Shown: positions 37,038 to 44,736, numbered from the stretch's first letter. The stretch: DNA of 64,000 nt from Balneolia bacterium (GCA_022565795.1 JAIUMA010000011.1:1-64000), one strand, 5' to 3'. The notes: generated by a model not told the origin, from the letters alone. Numbers and translations are program-made.

Positions 37038-37718
37038 ATGAGACCCAAATTCATTCTTTACGATATTGACGGCACCCTGGTGAGCATTAAATCCGGCTTT
37101 ATGCCAGGTTTGATTGATGAGCTTTTACGAAGACTCGGAAGAGATGAAGCCATCATCACAGACACATCCTTTGCAGGCCGTACCGATCGCGACATCTTTT
37201 CCCGACTGCTCGAGTCCAACGGCCTGGACACTTCCGCTTTCGACAGCCTGAAAGAAGTATATCTGCAGGTTCTCGATGAAATGTTGGCTACAGACCACCT
37301 TATTACACATAACGGCGCAGAAAGGTCGATTGATTTCTGTACAACGAGCGGACATGCTGCAGGCCTGCTTACCGGTAATTTTGAGGAAGCTGCTTTTACC
37401 AAACTAAACCGGGCCGGGCTCGATCACTACTTTACGACCGGGGCTTTTGGGGGCGAGCATCACGACCGAAACTTACTGCCGGAGGTTGCCTTCGAAAAAG
37501 GTCGTGAACTGATCGGCAGCAGCCTTCAGCCATCAGACATGATTATCATCGGTGATACTCCGAACGATATTGGCTGTGCCAAGCACTTTGGATGCGTGAG
37601 TGTGGCCGTTTCTACCGGGAGTTATTCAGCGGATCAGCTATCGCAGCATAAGCCCGACTACATGATTCACACGCTGGATAAGCCAGAGGAGTGGTTACCT
37701 CAAATTCTTAATAATTGA
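37038..37718 (+). CDS. HAD-family phosphatase (phosphoglycolate-phosphatase-like)
   Basis: A 226-residue haloacid-dehalogenase-fold hydrolase. Motif I is DIDGTL (about 9-14, nucleophile Asp9), motif II TGN (about 115), motif III a lysine around 160 and motif IV IIGDTPNDIGCAKHFG. The helical cap of about 60 residues between motifs I and II is of the Gph/beta-phosphoglucomutase type. The substrate is not predictable; phosphoglycolate is only a family default. Start ATG at 37038. Confidence 0.85.
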   Translation: MRPKFILYDIDGTLVSIKSGFMPGLIDELLRRLGRDEAIITDTSFAGRTDRDIFSRLLESNGLDTSAFDSLKEVYLQVLDEMLATDHLITHNGAERSIDFCTTSGHAAGLLTGNFEEAAFTKLNRAGLDHYFTTGAFGGEHHDRNLLPEVAFEKGRELIGSSLQPSDMIIIGDTPNDIGCAKHFGCVSVAVSTGSYSADQLSQHKPDYMIHTLDKPEEWLPQILNN

Positions 37719-37739
37719 CAGAAGGCTAAGCCCACGAAA

Positions 37740-38549
37740 CTACCACATTCCACCGAACATTAGGGTGATGGTAGGTGTGAGGAATAATGTCTGCGCATCG
37801 AAGCCTTCTCCACGTATTACGCTTGCTCCCTGTTGAGTAACCTCAAGTCTGTTTGGCTCCATAATCTGAATACCCTGCGGATAGTACTGGGCCATCACCC
37901 CGAACTCCAGAGCAGTAAGTGTGGAGAAAGTTGTTCCAAAATCAATCGTTGCCGAAAACTTGCCCGAATAACCCGTTTTCCAACTGCCGTCGCTCCAGCC
38001 CTGGAATACATCATAAATACGACTATCCGGAAGCTGAACCTGGGCAGGAAGACCGTCTGGTGCGATCCTGTCTTCGAAGTATGGATAGGCAAATGAGAAA
38101 GCCACACCTCCCATACCGGTCAAAAACACTCTGAAATTATCATCTATATAATTTGCCAGAATTCTGTGCCGAACGCCTGTCATTACCGGGAAGTTGAATA
38201 CTCTCTGAAATTTATTCGGAATAAGCTGCTGGCCGAAGAAGAAAAAGGTTTGCTCTCGTGGATCCTTGAGCGTACCGAATCCACCTTCTGTTACCCATTC
38301 CGTATTTCTGGCTAATACCCTGCGATACTGTCCTGAAATTGAGAATCCATAATTGGTTACGTTTAAATTGAACGTAGCACCGTTTCTCAAATCAAAATCC
38401 AGTGGGCTCTGTGGGGCTGCCTTCGATCTTATTTCCGGCTCTATGTTGTTTTGGGCGTACGCGTTGTTGGCTGTAAATGATTGCGCCAGAACAAAGACTG
38501 CAAGAGCGATCAGAAAGACGCCGGACTTATACTGAAAAAAAGGTGTCAT
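37740..38549 (-). CDS. Probable outer-membrane beta-barrel protein
   Basis: A 269-residue secreted protein of unknown function. The start at 38549 gives a standard signal peptide (MTPFFQYKSGVFLIALAVFV ... AYAQNN); the frame extends 22 codons upstream, but that region contains no plausible leader. The mature part alternates polar and aromatic residues, as in barrel strands (TFNLNVTNYGFSISGQYRRVL, VFLTGMGGVAFSFAY), and the chain ends in an aromatic residue (LMFGGMW), the usual signal for the barrel-assembly machinery. Probably an 8-10 strand barrel; no specific family recognised. Tail-to-tail with the HAD gene. Confidence 0.7.
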   Translation of the reverse strand: MTPFFQYKSGVFLIALAVFVLAQSFTANNAYAQNNIEPEIRSKAAPQSPLDFDLRNGATFNLNVTNYGFSISGQYRRVLARNTEWVTEGGFGTLKDPREQTFFFFGQQLIPNKFQRVFNFPVMTGVRHRILANYIDDNFRVFLTGMGGVAFSFAYPYFEDRIAPDGLPAQVQLPDSRIYDVFQGWSDGSWKTGYSGKFSATIDFGTTFSTLTALEFGVMAQYYPQGIQIMEPNRLEVTQQGASVIRGEGFDAQTLFLTPTITLMFGGMW

Positions 38550-38825
38550 AAACAGAATTACTGTTTTGAAATTGTTTGAAATTTCTTTATATCGTGGTTC
38601 AAATTCGAACGGCACTACATCAAGACAAAAACCGTTCAGATTATAACTAGAGAATATAACCGTACTTGTCTGAAATTGTTCTCTGTGTTTTTGCGCTAAC
38701 TGGCAGTTCGATCAACTTTTGATTATGCACGCTAACGCATTTGCCCGGAATTCCATTTCAGTCGATTTAATTAATGTACGACTTCTAAATTCTATTCCAA
38801 TTAACGGAAATTCAAGATATAAGGT

Positions 38826-39224
38826 ATGGATACCATCAGAAAATTTGTGATGTACGGACCTGCTGACACCCTCGAGCGCTTCGGGCAGCAGCTATCAGAC
38901 GCAACGAAGCCTCAGTACTCATTTAAACATGAGTGCGAAAAATCCAAAGATGAGGTTATTGTTTACATCTACGAGGAACACCGTAAGCTCATTAACTCCA
39001 GCACAACGGTATCGGTACTGATTAAGCGTATTAAAGACAAACTCGACATAGATTTTGTTATAACAGGCGGACGCATGGGCTTCCGCGGCAGCTCATCGGC
39101 CAGCGACAATGTAGAACCGCTCATACAGGACGTAGTCTATAATTTCATTATTGAGTTTAACGAGCGCCATGGTTTAACCATACAGGAAAGCAAAGTCGTA
39201 GAAGACAAGGAAGAGAATGCCTGA
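38826..39224 (+). CDS. Conserved-looking protein coupled to prmC
   Basis: A 132-residue soluble protein with no recognised family (MDTIRKFVMYGPADTLERF ... GLTIQESKVVEDKEENA). It has an alternating alpha/beta character and a lysine- and glutamate-rich tail. It overlaps the start of prmC by 8 bp, so the two are translated as one coupled unit. The middle holds a well-formed RGSSSASDN loop. Function unknown; a role near translation or protein methylation would follow only from the coupling. Confidence 0.65.
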   Translation: MDTIRKFVMYGPADTLERFGQQLSDATKPQYSFKHECEKSKDEVIVYIYEEHRKLINSSTTVSVLIKRIKDKLDIDFVITGGRMGFRGSSSASDNVEPLIQDVVYNFIIEFNERHGLTIQESKVVEDKEENA

Positions 39225-40101
39225 TGCCCCTGCCCCTCATGAGTGGACCGTGCTCCGCATGCTTGAGTGGGCAACCGAGTATTTCGAAAACCGAAAAATA
39301 CCGTCACCGAGACTGAGTATTGAATGGCTTCTTGCTGATGCTCTCGGATGCAGAAGGCTCGATCTTTACCTGAAGTACGACAGGCCACTGAGCCCGGAAG
39401 AGCTGGCTGTTGTAAAGCCGTTAATACTGCGACGTGCAAAACATGAGCCCCTTCAATATATCACGGGTAAAACGGATTTTTTTGGTCTTGAAATCATCTG
39501 CCGACCGGCTGCTCTCATTCCACGTCCGGAAACGGAGCAGCTTGTCGAGCGAATCCTTGAGGATTATCCCGAGGACCAGCCGATCCGCGTGCTGGATATA
39601 GGAACCGGAACCGGATGCATACCGATTGCGCTCAAGCATGAGCGATCAACTTGGGATGTTACCGGATGTGATATCAGTGTGGAAGCCCTTGAGCTGGCAA
39701 AAGAAAATGCCGCTGCCCACGAGCTTGACCTCCATTTTATCGAACATGACTTGTTCAGTCCCCAATGGGTCAGGGATCCGGAAGCCCGGTTTGACATTAT
39801 TGTATCCAATCCACCATACATTCCGAATACCGAAAAGCCTTTAATCGATAAGGAAGTAAGGGACTACGAGCCGGGACTTGCGCTGTTCCATGAAAACGTG
39901 ATTTCCGTATACAGAGCTGTAGCGAGTTTTGCATCTTTGCACCTGAATAGCAAGGGTCGGCTTTACCTCGAAATACATGAGAATCTTGGACCAGGAATCC
40001 TGCCCGAAATAACCGCAAATAGCCTAAGTCCCGAACTTCTTCAGGACTATTCCGGCAAGGATCGTATGATATGTGCCCAGCGCACACATACGAATGAGTA
40101 A
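39217..40101 (+). CDS. prmC: Release-factor glutamine methyltransferase
   Basis: Methylates the Gln of the GGQ loop in RF1 and RF2, with S-adenosylmethionine as donor, to raise termination efficiency. A 294-residue protein of family length. N-terminal helical domain (about 1-85), then a Rossmann methyltransferase with motif I VLDIGTGTGCIPIAL (about 127-141) and the diagnostic NPPYIP (about 196-201). ATG at 39217 overlaps the preceding gene. The intergenic region behind it is the probable oriC. Confidence 0.95.
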   Translation: MPDAPAPHEWTVLRMLEWATEYFENRKIPSPRLSIEWLLADALGCRRLDLYLKYDRPLSPEELAVVKPLILRRAKHEPLQYITGKTDFFGLEIICRPAALIPRPETEQLVERILEDYPEDQPIRVLDIGTGTGCIPIALKHERSTWDVTGCDISVEALELAKENAAAHELDLHFIEHDLFSPQWVRDPEARFDIIVSNPPYIPNTEKPLIDKEVRDYEPGLALFHENVISVYRAVASFASLHLNSKGRLYLEIHENLGPGILPEITANSLSPELLQDYSGKDRMICAQRTHTNE

Positions 40102-40421
40102 AATGTGGATAACTTGTAGATAACTTTTTTATCGTGCGACAGTCGCATCCGGACCGGAGCCGCAACCCTTGTTACGCTATTGTTAACAGCTGTCAAGCCC
40201 TATTCCAGCGAACCTTGATATTTTCCTCATTTTATTTAAAATCATATATTTAGGATAGGTTGATATAGTGTGGATAACTCGTGGCCACGCGACCGCGCCA
40301 CTTTTGACTTATAGTAAATTTATCCTCATCTTTGGCACAGTTCATCCACCAGGCCATAAGGCAAATCTGTGGATAACCCAGTGTACCCAGGTTATTTTTA
40401 CATTTTTTATAAACGGTTTTC
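40102..40421. other. oriC: Probable chromosomal replication origin (oriC)
   Basis: Gene-free stretch between prmC and dnaA. Three perfect DnaA boxes read TGTGGATAA on the plus strand at 40104-40112, 40269-40277 and 40368-40376, and a one-mismatch box TGTAGATAA lies at 40115-40123. An AT-rich block (about 40208-40255, e.g. TTTTATTTAAAATCATAT) lies between the boxes and could be the unwinding element. All four boxes have the same orientation. Placement directly before dnaA and the box cluster support oriC; strand-skew data were not computed. Confidence 0.75.
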
Positions 40422-40445
40422 GTGTCGCAACAGGAGTTACTAACG

Positions 40446-41906
40446 GTGTCTAATGAGTTAGCACAAGAAAAATGGCAGCATTGTCTTGATATTATAAAAG
40501 ACAATGTGAATGCTCAAAAATTTTCGGCTTGGTTTGAGCCCATCAAACCACTTAGAATGGAGGGGCAAACGCTCACCATACAGGTTCCGTCGCAATTCTG
40601 GTATGAGTGGCTGGAGGAGCATTATTACAGCATCCTTCGCACAACCATCACGCGTGTAATAGGAAAGGACGGTAAGCTGCAATATTCCATCAAAGTGGAA
40701 AACAAAGCCAGCACATATGATGATGGCGGTGGTGCGTCTGTCCGTCTGCCGCAAAGGCCTACTCCCCCGCAGTATGGTAATGACAATTCTTTGAATGATG
40801 TCCCCCAATACCAGCCGAATCAGATTCAGAATCCTTTTGTGATTCCAGGAATTCAAAAGCACCGCCTGAATTCAAATCTGAACTCCAACTACGTTTTTGA
40901 TCGCTTCATTGAAGGCGACTGCAACAGGCTCGCTCGTTCTGCAGGAATGGCGATTGCTGAAAATCCGGGCAAGAACTCATTCAATCCGTTTTTTATTTAT
41001 GGCGGTACGGGACTGGGTAAAACCCACCTCACTCAGAGCATCGGTAATAAAATTCGTCAAGACTACGGAAACGAAAAAAACATACTGTACACCACCTCCG
41101 ACGACTTCACCAACGAGTTTGTTCAGGCCATACGGAACAACCGGGCCAGCGAGTTTTCGATGCTGTACAGAAACATCGATGTCCTCATAATCGATGACAT
41201 TCAGTTCTTTAGCGGTAAGGAGAAAACACAGGAAGAGTTTTTCCACATCTTCAATGCGCTTCATCAGGAAGGCAAGCAGATCATTCTTACCAGCGATCGT
41301 GCACCAAAGGACATTCCGGACATTCAGGAACGCCTCATTTCCCGTTTTAACTGGGGGCTGACCGCCGATGTTCAAATGCCCGATTACGAGACCCGCTATG
41401 CTATTCTGGAGCGCAAAGCGCTGGATAACGGCATCGAGTTTGATCCGCAGATTTTCGAATTCATTGCCACCAACTTTAAGTCCAGCGTACGCGATCTGGA
41501 AGGTGCCATCATAAAGCTTCTCGCGGCATCATCCCTGCAGCATCTTGATGTAATTGACCTGCCGATGGCTAAACGTATCCTCAAGGATATGATTAAGGAG
41601 ACCAACAAGCAGGTTACGATCGAGAATATTCAGGCGCACGTTTGTGAATACTTTGGTATAGATACCAACAAAGTGCGCGAAAAAACGCGGAAGCAGGAAA
41701 TTGTTGAAGCACGTCAGATTGCCATGTACTTATCCAAGCGCCTCACTAAAGCCAGCCTGAAATCCATTGGTCTACAGTTTGGTGGCCGGGATCACTCTAC
41801 GGTTATCCATGCGATTTCCACGATTGAAGACCGCATATCGACCAGTCCGCGCCACGATCAGATTGTGAAGGACATCCAGCAGAAAATCGAGCTGGCCAGT
41901 CTTTAA
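40446..41906 (+). CDS. dnaA: Chromosomal replication initiator DnaA
   Basis: AAA+ protein that binds DnaA boxes, opens the origin and loads DnaB. About 486 residues. Domain I (about 1-85, ALQ-type helices with LEEHYYSILRTTI); linker II (about 90-145, Pro/Gln/Asn-rich); domain III with Walker A GGTGLGKTHL and Walker B VLIIDDIQFFSGK; and domain IV with the DnaA signature GGRDHSTVIHAI. GTG at 40446 is preferred because AGGAG lies nine bases upstream; another in-frame GTG lies at 40422 with no such site. Autoregulation through the boxes upstream is likely. Confidence 0.97.
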   Translation: MSNELAQEKWQHCLDIIKDNVNAQKFSAWFEPIKPLRMEGQTLTIQVPSQFWYEWLEEHYYSILRTTITRVIGKDGKLQYSIKVENKASTYDDGGGASVRLPQRPTPPQYGNDNSLNDVPQYQPNQIQNPFVIPGIQKHRLNSNLNSNYVFDRFIEGDCNRLARSAGMAIAENPGKNSFNPFFIYGGTGLGKTHLTQSIGNKIRQDYGNEKNILYTTSDDFTNEFVQAIRNNRASEFSMLYRNIDVLIIDDIQFFSGKEKTQEEFFHIFNALHQEGKQIILTSDRAPKDIPDIQERLISRFNWGLTADVQMPDYETRYAILERKALDNGIEFDPQIFEFIATNFKSSVRDLEGAIIKLLAASSLQHLDVIDLPMAKRILKDMIKETNKQVTIENIQAHVCEYFGIDTNKVREKTRKQEIVEARQIAMYLSKRLTKASLKSIGLQFGGRDHSTVIHAISTIEDRISTSPRHDQIVKDIQQKIELASL

Positions 41907-41937
41907 CATACCCAACTTCAACGCGAGAACCTGAACC

Positions 41938-42297
41938 ATGGGCAAGCTTGAAATCCATAACCTGAAGTTCAGAGCCCTGCACGGACATGCTGATTTTGAG
42001 CGTGAAGCGGGTAATGATTTCTCAGTAGACGCAATCTTCGAAACCGGTCTCAGCAATGCAGGTAAAAGCGATAACCTGGCCTTTGCGCTTGATTATTCCA
42101 AAGCCTGCCAGAGCATTTCAGAAGTAATAAACGGTGAATCTGTAAAGCTGATCGAAACGCTTTTGTTCCGCATAGGCGAATCGCTAATGGAAACATTTCC
42201 CGAAGTAGTGCGTCTGGAAGTTCGCCTCAGAAAGCATAAGCCCCCCATGCCGGTAACGCCGGATTACGTCGAAATCTCTGAAGTGTGGCAAAGGTAG
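41938..42297 (+). CDS. folB: Dihydroneopterin aldolase
   Basis: Cleaves dihydroneopterin to 6-hydroxymethyl-dihydropterin in folate synthesis. A 119-residue protein of family length. It shows the N-terminal LEIHNLKFRALHGHADFERE (active-site region with the catalytic Tyr/Glu), the ALDYSKACQSI block and the VKLIETLLFRIG block, and VRLEVRLRKHKPP near the end. It overlaps folK by 13 bp, a typical folB-folK pair. It follows dnaA by 31 bp, so the two may share a transcript. Confidence 0.93.
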   Translation: MGKLEIHNLKFRALHGHADFEREAGNDFSVDAIFETGLSNAGKSDNLAFALDYSKACQSISEVINGESVKLIETLLFRIGESLMETFPEVVRLEVRLRKHKPPMPVTPDYVEISEVWQR

Positions 42298-42779
42298 TTA
42301 TTGCGCTTGGGAGCAATCTCGGCGACCGTCTCCGGTATATGAGTGAAGCTCTGGCTTTCTGCAATGAAATCAGCACACCGGGAAAAAGGGTGATGGCGTC
42401 ATCCTTGTATGAAAGCGATCCGGTTGGCATTGCCAATCAGCCTTTTCTGAATGCAGTACTGTCATTTCATACCGAGCTCCCTCCTGAAGATCTGCTCTGT
42501 CGCCTAAAAAGTCATGAAACTGAGGCAGGGAGAAATCCTGATGCACCCCGATGGAGCAACCGGCCCGTTGATCTTGATATTATCGGGTATGACGCCATCA
42601 TCCTGCAAAAAAAAAATTTAGTTATTCCCCATGCATCGTATCCTGAGCGCCTCTTTGTGCTGTTGCCATTGCAGGAAATTGAGCCGGAATGGGTTGATCC
42701 TTTGAGTGGACTGGCCATAGACACCCTCATACAAAATGCACCCAATTTGAGGGTTTACAAAACCTCTTTAAAGTGGTAG
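42285..42779 (+). CDS. folK: 2-amino-4-hydroxy-6-hydroxymethyldihydropteridine pyrophosphokinase
   Basis: Transfers pyrophosphate from ATP to hydroxymethyl-dihydropterin, the step after FolB in folate synthesis. A 164-residue protein with the start motif KVVIALGSNLGDR, the ASSLYESDPVG loop, and the diagnostic PRWSNRPVDLDIIGYD, which binds two Mg ions. It overlaps folB by 13 bp. A copy of the AGGGTGATGG decamer lies within (42387-42396). One or two more genes on the same strand follow at about 10 bp. Confidence 0.95.
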   Translation: MAKVVIALGSNLGDRLRYMSEALAFCNEISTPGKRVMASSLYESDPVGIANQPFLNAVLSFHTELPPEDLLCRLKSHETEAGRNPDAPRWSNRPVDLDIIGYDAIILQKKNLVIPHASYPERLFVLLPLQEIEPEWVDPLSGLAIDTLIQNAPNLRVYKTSLKW

Positions 42780-42788
42780 ATTTTACGC

Positions 42789-43424
42789 GTGAATAAATTT
42801 GACTATATCGCAATCGAAGGGGTCATCGGGGCGGGCAAAACCTCCCTTGCAACCATGCTCTCCAGACGCCATAGCGCCCGGCTCGTACTCGAGGAATTTG
42901 AGGAAAATCCCTTTCTCCCCAAATTTTATGAAGATCGTGAGCGCTATGCCTTCCAAACCCAGCTCACTTTTCTGGCCAGCCGTTTTAATCAGCAGCAGAA
43001 GCTTTTTGAAAAAGATATGTTTCAGGAGCTGATTGTATCGGACTATATATTTGATAAAGACCGTATTTTTGCCCGGCTGAACCTGAGCGACGATGAGCTG
43101 GCGCTGTATGACAAAATTTATCAGATTATGAGCGGCATTGCAGCCAAGCCCGACCTCATGGTGTTTATACAGTGCAGCGTAGACCGGCTGATGGAAAACA
43201 TCCGTAAGCGCGGCAGATCGTATGAGCAACAGATATCGGAGGACTACCTCACCGAGCTTAATGATTCATATAATCATTTTTTCAAACATTACGACAAATC
43301 GCCCGTTCTGATAATTCGCGCAAGCGATATTGACTTTGTGAACAACGATAGCCATTTCGAATTCATCGAGCACCATATTTTTAACGAGCCCATTACCCAG
43401 GACAGACTTTACATTAAGCCCTGA
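42789..43424 (+). CDS. Deoxynucleoside kinase
   Basis: A 211-residue kinase of the deoxyadenosine/deoxyguanosine kinase family for nucleoside salvage. The P-loop is EGVIGAGKTSL (about 9-19), followed by the conserved LEEFEENPFLPKFYED (catalytic Glu and substrate pocket) and the ERYAFQTQL block. The LID-type arginines are in RKRGRSYEQQI (about 138-148). GTG start at 42789. Its TGA stop overlaps the ATG of the next gene by one base, so the two are coupled. The exact nucleoside cannot be predicted. Confidence 0.9.
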   Translation: MNKFDYIAIEGVIGAGKTSLATMLSRRHSARLVLEEFEENPFLPKFYEDRERYAFQTQLTFLASRFNQQQKLFEKDMFQELIVSDYIFDKDRIFARLNLSDDELALYDKIYQIMSGIAAKPDLMVFIQCSVDRLMENIRKRGRSYEQQISEDYLTELNDSYNHFFKHYDKSPVLIIRASDIDFVNNDSHFEFIEHHIFNEPITQDRLYIKP

Positions 43425-43645
43425 TGCGATATCTACTGTTTTTTATTGTCGTTTTTCTCCTCATCCGCTGGTTAAGCCACGCGTATTTCAACCGCCCCTC
43501 TGTTCGCGGACCCAGAAACAACAGAGCGGATAATAGAGCATCAAAACCTGGTAAAAGTCCGTCCGACCGGTTCGGTCATATTGAAGATGCCGACTACGAA
43601 GTTCTGGATGATGAAGAGAAGTCTGAAACGCGCAGCAGAGAGTAA
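43424..43645 (+). CDS. DUF4834-like small membrane protein
   Basis: A 73-residue protein: one N-terminal transmembrane helix (MRYLLFFIVVFLLIRWLSHAY), a basic linker, and an acidic C-terminus with IEDADYEVLDDEE. The layout and the closing motif are those of DUF4834, a small family of Bacteroidota with no known function. It is translationally coupled to the deoxynucleoside kinase gene by a one-base overlap. Confidence 0.7.
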   Translation: MRYLLFFIVVFLLIRWLSHAYFNRPSVRGPRNNRADNRASKPGKSPSDRFGHIEDADYEVLDDEEKSETRSRE

Positions 43646-43740
43646 TCGAAAAAGGCTCAAATATCCTGTTTCGAATAGCTTCAATTTTTAGCAATGAGGC
43701 TATTGCGAAAGGGTCGGTTTTCTTCTTATATTTAAAATCT

Positions 43741-43824
43741 GCCCTGGTGGTGAAATTGGTAGACACGCCATCTTGAGGGGGTGGTGCTGGCAACGGCGTG
43801 CTGGTTCGAGTCCAGTCCAGGGCA
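43741..43824 (+). tRNA. tRNA-Leu (anticodon GAG)
   Basis: An 84-base class II tRNA. Acceptor stem GCCCTGG with CCAGGGC, discriminator A at 43824, a D-loop with AATTGGTAGACAC, anticodon stem CCATC/GGTGG around loop TTGAGGG (anticodon GAG), a variable arm typical of leucine and a T-loop TTCGAGT. No CCA is encoded. It is followed by a hairpin terminator, and its last 34 bases recur at 44143-44229. Confidence 0.95.
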
Positions 43825-43838
43825 CAACGATTAAATTT

Positions 43839-43878
43839 AAAGGCTTCTTAGACATTTTGTTTATGAAGCCTTTTTTTT
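43839..43878 (+). terminator. Terminator of tRNA-Leu(GAG)
   Basis: AAAGGCTTC (43839-43847) pairs with GAAGCCTTT (43865-43873), followed by eight T in all. A related hairpin with the same AAGGCTTC start lies behind the duplicated tRNA tail at 44247. Confidence 0.85.
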
Positions 43879-43898
43879 GAATGCAATCCCCGTGAGCT

Positions 43899-44144
43899 AT
43901 GTATTTCGTTTACGCAATAAAAAGTACTCACAAAAATTATATCTACGTAGGGATAACCTCAGATTTACAGCGGCGGATAGACCAGCACAACAAGGGCTAT
44001 GAAAAATCAACAAAACCATATGCCCCGTTCGAGTTGATCTATAAAGAAGAGCAGCCAGACAGAAAGCAGGCGCGAATCAGGGAGAAATACCTTAAATCTG
44101 CCGCCGGAAAAAGGTTCCTTCGATCTCTTATTCAAAGCCCTTAA
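43899..44144 (+). CDS. Small GIY-YIG nuclease (UPF0213/YhbQ-like)
   Basis: An 81-residue single-domain protein. It carries the GIY motif (YFVYAIKS), the YIG motif (YIYVGIT), the active-site arginine in LQRRIDQHN and the catalytic glutamate in RIREKYLKS, so the nuclease site is complete. Such proteins are multicopy in Bacteroidota; the biological role is unclear. It begins 74 bp behind a tRNA-Leu, and its TAA stop is formed at the junction with a second copy of that tRNA's 3' end: bases 44143-44144 belong to the repeat. A decayed second copy lies at 44306. Confidence 0.9.
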   Translation: MYFVYAIKSTHKNYIYVGITSDLQRRIDQHNKGYEKSTKPYAPFELIYKEEQPDRKQARIREKYLKSAAGKRFLRSLIQSP

Positions 44145-44229
44145 CGGCGTGCTGGTTCGAGCCTGCCTGACTGCCCTCAAGACTTCTTTTCTACATCGAT
44201 ACACGGCAGGCAGGTCCAGTCCAGGGCAC
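44143..44229 (+). repeat. Duplicate of the tRNA-Leu(GAG) 3' end, split by an insert
   Basis: Bases 44143-44161 are identical to 43792-43810 (19 of 19) and bases 44215-44229 to 43811-43825 (15 of 15). Together they are the last 33 tRNA bases plus one base behind it. The 5' part of the tRNA is missing, so this copy cannot make a tRNA. A 53-bp insert (44162-44214) separates the two pieces inside the T-loop sequence. Confidence 0.92.
44162..44214. mobile_element. 53-bp palindrome-ended insert in the tRNA-tail copy
   Basis: The insert begins CCTGCCTG and ends CAGGCAGG, an 8-bp perfect terminal inverted repeat, around 37 bases with no coding capacity. It resembles a REP- or MITE-like miniature repeat. 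No target-site duplication is evident. A CCTGCCTGCCCGTG run near 59312 is partly similar to its reversed end. Confidence 0.6.
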
Positions 44230-44246
44230 TCCAAGAAAAAATATTT

Positions 44247-44282
44247 AAGGCTTCACAAACTTCGGTTTGTGGAGCCTTTTTT
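44247..44282 (+). terminator. UUCG-capped terminator behind the tRNA-tail copy
   Basis: A 14-bp stem with one wobble, 44247-44260 with 44265-44278, closed by a C(TTCG)G tetraloop and followed by six T. It occupies the same relative place as the terminator of the intact tRNA, so it belongs to the duplicated unit. Confidence 0.9.
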
Positions 44283-44305
44283 GATGGTTGAAACAGTTAT
44301 CAGCC

Positions 44306-44435
44306 ATGTATTTCCTCAAAAGCAAGAATCGAAACTACATCTATGTTGGAATTACCTCTGATCTTAACAGGCGGATTTAAGAACCTAATAAAGGCTTTGA
44401 GAAAACGACAAAGCCATATGCACCTTTAAGTTCGA
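44306..44435 (+). pseudogene. Decayed second GIY-YIG gene
   Basis: Translation from ATG 44306 gives MYFLKSKNRNYIYVGITSD then LNRRI, closely matching the intact neighbour with a 9-base deletion near the start. An in-frame TAA (44378-44380) follows, and beyond it the same frame reads EPNKGFEKTTKPYAP, again matching. Similarity ends near 44435, so the last third, including the catalytic glutamate, is lost. Distance from the tRNA-tail copy to ATG (76 bp) matches that of the first unit (74 bp). Confidence 0.85.
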
Positions 44436-44519
44436 AAAAACAGCTCATTTGCCGCTTTATACATTATGCTTTCTAGCGCAACACCAGCTGGCGCAGAGGA
44501 TTTAACCTATACTTTGGCG

Positions 44520-44550
44520 TTGATTCACATTGTTTCAAGTCGTATATTTG
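44520..44550 (+). promoter_or_regulatory. Candidate promoter of tRNA-Leu(UAG)
   Basis: TATATTTG (44543-44550) matches the Bacteroidota -7 consensus TAnnTTTG, with TTG (44520-44522) 20 bases upstream. It is placed about 50 bp in front of the tRNA. Confidence 0.5.
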
Positions 44551-44603
44551 TAATCTTGTTAAAAACGCAGTTATAGTATTTCACAATGGCTGCGTTTCGG
44601 AAT

Positions 44604-44689
44604 GCGAGAGTGGTGGAATTGGTAGACACGCTAGATTTAGGATCTAGTGCTGCTAAGGCGTGGGGGTTCGAGTCCCCCCTCTCGTACCA
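44604..44689 (+). tRNA. tRNA-Leu (anticodon UAG)
   Basis: An 86-base class II tRNA including an encoded CCA (44687-44689). Acceptor GCGAGAG with CTCTCGT (G1-U72), D-loop AATTGGTAGACAC, anticodon stem CTAGA/TCTAG around TTTAGGA (anticodon TAG in DNA), a leucine-type variable arm and T-arm GGGGG/CCCCC. It is distinct from the upstream tRNA-Leu and is not a copy of it. Confidence 0.95.
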
Positions 44690-44690
44690 G

Positions 44691-44725
44691 AGTCAAACTG
44701 CTTCTTTTGGCAGTTTGACTTTTTT
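44691..44725 (+). terminator. Terminator of tRNA-Leu(UAG)
   Basis: A perfect 11-bp stem, AGTCAAACTGC (44691-44701) with GCAGTTTGACT (44710-44720), an 8-base loop and six T. Confidence 0.92.
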
Positions 44726-44736
44726 ATCTTAATCCA

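Noticed and set aside
44149-44361. 70-codon open frame across the duplicated tRNA tail
   Set aside because: It is made of tRNA-tail sequence, the palindromic insert and a terminator, so it is not a gene.
43899-44435. Reading the GIY-YIG pair as a group I intron or a toxin-antitoxin pair
   Set aside because: No intron core was recognised, the intact tRNA is not interrupted, and there is no second intact gene to act as a partner.
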